Shown here one piece after another: positions 15,543 through 17,194 of a stretch of DNA of 17,194 nucleotides. Position numbers and translations under genes: made by a program. The first letter of the stretch is position 1. The number at the start of each line of letters is the position of its first letter. Source of the DNA: a bacterium (GTDB lineage: Bacteria; Bacillota_I; Bacilli_A; RF39; UBA660); assembly GCA_019421005.1 (NCBI GenBank), contig JAHZGA010000021.1, positions 1-17,194 on the forward strand. Reading direction: 5' to 3'. The notes under the pieces are model-generated. The model saw only the letters and a program-made list of their open reading frames with translations, made no database searches and was not told where the DNA came from.

Positions 15543-16397
15543 TTATTTTATATTTAATAATATGTTTCTTCGTTTAATTAAGTATAGTATTATATATTTT
15601 TTATGTTCATCAGTCAATAATTCATCAGGTATTTTATTAACTATTTTTTCTATTTTTTTATCAGTCAATATCTGTAACCTTTCTATTTCAGGAATAGTCA
15701 ATAAAGGAAAATTATCATATAAATATTGTATTAATTCGAAATGCTTATATTTATCTATATTATTTTCTTTATATATTATAGTTTTGCTATTTTCAATATA
15801 TCTATCAAAATCTTTTGTACCTTCATAATATTTTTTTGCATATGTATCGTTTTTGAAATTTCTTAATAAACTAGTACCATTATCATATAAAGGTGATATA
15901 AAATACTTTCCTTGTTTTTCTATAATTCCCCAGTTTTCCTCATGTCTATCTTGCTCACCTATTAAGGCATCAAAGACCATTATTCTAATAAATCCTTTAA
16001 ATAAATTTTGATCTATATCATCTAATACAGATTTTATATTTGAAACCGTGTAATAATTATTCCTTTCATTTAATTCTTTATTCAAATAAGCAACTATATC
16101 TGTATGAGAAACTGTAGTTGGATTAGAAAAATAATAATTTAAAACACCAAGTTTTCCATCATTATCATACGCTAAATCTATTTTTGCACATTCAAAACAA
16201 AGTACTTTTGAAAGTTCATATGCTATTTTTTCAGAACAAGCCTCACTACACCCATAATCTTCCCTCTCATATTTAAACATTGCAATTTCATTTTTATCAT
16301 TTTTAGCTATTTTTTTCATTCTTGTACCACGTAAAATTCGTTCATCTTGTATAAAGTTAAAATCTATTTTCTCTTTTTTAATTTCGTATTTATCCAT
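15543..16397 (-). CDS. HipA/HipT/CtkA-like serine/threonine kinase
   Basis: This 284-residue protein keeps the HipA-type kinase core: a substrate/phosphate-binding stretch RGTRMKK (23-29), the ATP lysine in AMFKYE (K42), an acidic helix EACSEKIAYELSKVL, the catalytic loop GEQDRHEENWG (D150, H152, N155) and the metal-binding DNG (D172-G174) in place of DFG. All key residues are present, so activity is likely. HipA phosphorylates GltX and HipT phosphorylates TrpS, each causing growth arrest; CtkA of Helicobacter is a similar small kinase. Unlike HipA, it has no fused N-terminal cap; that part seems to be the next gene. No HipB-like repressor is adjacent. Start: ATG after AGGGGG. First gene of a two-gene operon. 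The target is unknown. Confidence 0.85.
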   Translation of the reverse strand: MDKYEIKKEKIDFNFIQDERILRGTRMKKIAKNDKNEIAMFKYEREDYGCSEACSEKIAYELSKVLCFECAKIDLAYDNDGKLGVLNYYFSNPTTVSHTDIVAYLNKELNERNNYYTVSNIKSVLDDIDQNLFKGFIRIMVFDALIGEQDRHEENWGIIEKQGKYFISPLYDNGTSLLRNFKNDTYAKKYYEGTKDFDRYIENSKTIIYKENNIDKYKHFELIQYLYDNFPLLTIPEIERLQILTDKKIEKIVNKIPDELLTDEHKKYIILYLIKRRNILLNIK

Positions 16398-16417
16398 ATT
16401 TTCCCCCTAACATTTTG

Positions 16418-16450
16418 ATTATAGTATAAATCATATCATAAATTTATACT
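16418..16450 (-). promoter_or_regulatory. Kinase operon promoter with perfect 9-bp inverted repeat
   Basis: TATAAT on the minus strand (16418-16423) is 20 bp before the kinase ATG, without a good -35. AGTATAAAT (16423-16431) and ATTTATACT (16442-16450) form a perfect inverted repeat with a 10-bp spacer, half-sites 19 bp apart, covering the -10 edge through the -35 region. This is the geometry of an operator for a dimeric repressor. Confidence 0.5.
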
Positions 16451-16677
16451 TCTTAACTCATAGTTAATGCTTTTAATTTATATTTGACATTTAAAATTCA
16501 ATCTGGTGTCTATTAAAAAGAAATTCAATAACTTTTCTTAATATAATAGGTAATAATATCTTACTAACTAATACAAGTATATCACAACTTTATAAAAATG
16601 TTACGTTTTTTTACTTGCTCACATGTTTTTATATTTATTTAATAGTATACTTTTACTAGTAAATATCAATTACCCAG

Positions 16678-16865
16678 TGTCTACCTCCAATCTTTATAGA
16701 GAAGAAGTTTGAGAAATTTGAAAAAACGCGAATACAACATAAAATTGCTTCGCTACATATCACTCATTTTACTACTCTTAACCTTACTGGTTTTAGTAAT
16801 AAAAAAATGACACTTAATTCATCAACAATGAATTAAATGTCCAACCAAAAAACTTTGGGTAGACA
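16678..16865 (-). mobile_element. Probable non-autonomous IS remnant (IS3/IS150-like ends)
   Basis: TGTCTACC at 16678-16685 is repeated inverted as GGTAGACA at 16858-16865, delimiting 188 bp that begin TG and end CA. Read on the minus strand, the left end (TGTCTACCCAAAG, then TTGGTTGGACATT) resembles the terminal sequences of IS150-group elements. No transposase coding remains and no target duplication is evident. Family assignment is from memory of such ends. Confidence 0.35.
16809..16841. repeat. Strong hairpin inside the putative IS remnant
   Basis: GACA plus TTAATTCAT (16809-16822, one mismatched base at 16813) pairs with ATGAATTAA plus TGTC (16828-16841), a 13-pair stem with a 5-nt loop. 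It lies about 20 bp inside one end of the remnant. Confidence 0.7.
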
Positions 16866-16935
16866 TTCAACATGTGAAAACTGAATGTTCCCTTTTTTAT
16901 TTTATGCAAGTTTTCTTGCTATATACATAATAACA

Positions 16936-16960
16936 TAAAAACGACTTTTTGACAAGTCGT
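16936..16960 (-). terminator. Terminator of the tRNA-Thr gene
   Basis: ACGACTT (16941-16947) pairs with AAGTCGT (16954-16960) across a 6-nt loop. On the minus strand it is followed by TTTTATG. It lies about 36 bp after the tRNA 3' end. Confidence 0.75.
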
Positions 16961-16996
16961 CTTCATTATTTATTTAATGTTCAGTAATTATTAATT

Positions 16997-17072
16997 TGGT
17001 GCCGAAAATAGGATTTGAACCTACGACCTACCGATTACGAAACGGTTGCTCTACCAACTAAGCTATTTCGGC
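16997..17072 (-). tRNA. tRNA-Thr (anticodon CGU)
   Basis: A 76-nt cloverleaf including encoded CCA. The acceptor stem GCCGAAA/TTTCGGC is perfect, the D arm is GCTTAGTTGGTAGAGC, the anticodon loop TTCGTAA gives CGU (reads ACG, Thr), and the T arm is GTAGG-TTCAAAT-CCTAT. The last pair of the anticodon stem (positions 31 and 39) is T-T, a mismatch. It has its own promoter and terminator. Confidence 0.95.
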
Positions 17073-17080
17073 ATAATTTA

Positions 17081-17109
17081 ATAATACACTATTTTAGTAT
17101 TTTTTTCAA
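17081..17109 (-). promoter_or_regulatory. Promoter of tRNA-Thr
   Basis: On the minus strand TTGAAA (17104-17109) and TATTAT (17081-17086) are 17 bp apart, with the start expected close to the tRNA 5' end. Confidence 0.75.
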
Positions 17110-17110
17110 C

Positions 17111-17140
17111 AAAAAAAAATTAGTTATAAAAACTAATTTT
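17111..17140 (-). terminator. Terminator of a minus-strand gene right of the window
   Basis: AAAATTAGTT (17116-17125) pairs perfectly with AACTAATTTT (17131-17140) across a 5-nt loop. On the minus strand it ends in a run of nine T, so it closes a transcript entering from the right, just before the tRNA promoter. Confidence 0.8.
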
Positions 17141-17144
17141 CTCA

Positions 17145-17177
17145 GAGTGTTGACAAAGTTCAATACTCTTTTCTTTT
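17145..17177 (+). terminator. Terminator-like hairpin facing the + strand
   Basis: GAGTGTTGA (17145-17153) pairs with TTCAATACTC (17159-17168), nine pairs with one G-T, followed by TTTTCTTTTT on the + strand. No + strand gene is seen before it; it could be one half of a back-to-back terminator pair. Confidence 0.4.
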
Positions 17178-17194
17178 TATTAAAATTGTTGTAT

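Larger units (their letters stand above)
16398..16996. other. Gene-free region of about 600 bp with remnants and hairpins
   Basis: No ORF with a start codon and ribosome site is present on either strand. The kinase promoter occupies the left end and the tRNA terminator the right end. Between them are a TTTACTAGTAAA palindrome (16652-16663), a probable IS remnant (16678-16865) and a hairpin ACATTCA/TGAATGT (16863-16888) followed after three C by six T on the + strand, which could end a + strand transcript. A + strand frame open from 16664 to the TAA at 16834 lacks a start and recognisable homology. Confidence 0.6.

Noticed and set aside
15493..15828. + strand ORF of 111 codons opposite the kinase
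   Set aside because: Shadow of the conserved kinase C-terminus, with no ribosome site.
16484..16489. Perfect TTGACA as a + strand -35 box
   Set aside because: No acceptable -10 box 16-18 bp downstream and no gene following.
16664..16836. Possible protein remnant on the + strand in the gene-free region
   Set aside because: Open frame of under 60 codons without start, ribosome site or recognisable family.
1..17194. Mycoplasma-type code (TGA = Trp)
   Set aside because: Trp positions in conserved motifs use TGG and all conserved genes are full length without in-frame TGA.
1..17194. CRISPR array, prophage or integrase
   Set aside because: No regularly spaced direct repeats and no phage structural or recombinase genes found.

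Overview
This is a very AT-rich bacterial segment with strong AGGAGG-type Shine-Dalgarno sites, sigma-A-like promoters and compact hairpin terminators. Trp is read from TGG and no gene contains an in-frame TGA, so the code is standard. The gene set (MutL with an endonuclease motif, UvrC, EF-Ts, S2, a Gram-positive-style surface protein) points to a low-GC Bacillota, probably a gut lineage near the Erysipelotrichia/RF39/Mollicutes branch. That placement is inference; no rRNA is present. All 14 protein genes end in TAA (9) or TAG (5), none in TGA.

Layout. 1-122: two terminators, one for a + strand gene outside the window. 123-4626 (minus): an uncharacterised membrane/coiled-coil protein with its own promoter, then mutL and uvrC, whose reading frames overlap by 8 bp (uvrC is upstream in transcription). 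4703-5281 (plus): a YigZ/IMPACT-family gene read divergently from uvrC. 5395-6961 (minus): a two-gene operon of a CYTH-like protein and an unknown protein with a possible winged helix. 7053-8944 (minus): rpsB-tsf, where S2 carries a Lys-rich tail and a Rho_N/SAP-like C-terminal module; a roughly 100-nt leader precedes it. 9097-14002 (minus): a 1252-residue surface protein (beta-helix, MBG/Ig-like repeats, NPNTS sorting-like signal), a small membrane-anchored protein and a PAP2 phosphatase. A terminator lies directly after the first of these three genes, so the other two seem to depend on read-through. 14159-14791 (plus): a NarL/LuxR-type response regulator divergent from the surface protein. 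14849-16397 (minus): a compact HipA/HipT/CtkA-like kinase followed by a HIRAN-domain protein whose N-terminal half looks HipS-like; a perfect 9-bp inverted repeat sits over the promoter. 16398-16996: about 600 bp without a gene, holding a probable 188-bp IS-derived remnant and several hairpins. 16997-17072 (minus): tRNA-Thr(CGU) with its own promoter and terminator.

The housekeeping part (repair, translation) is conventional. The accessory part runs from about 9.1 kb to 16.9 kb. The best candidate for an undescribed system is the kinase/HIRAN pair: a toxin-antitoxin-like or DNA-damage-sensing kinase module with no HipB-type DNA-binding protein beside it. A second candidate is the surface-protein locus with its divergent regulator and internal terminator.
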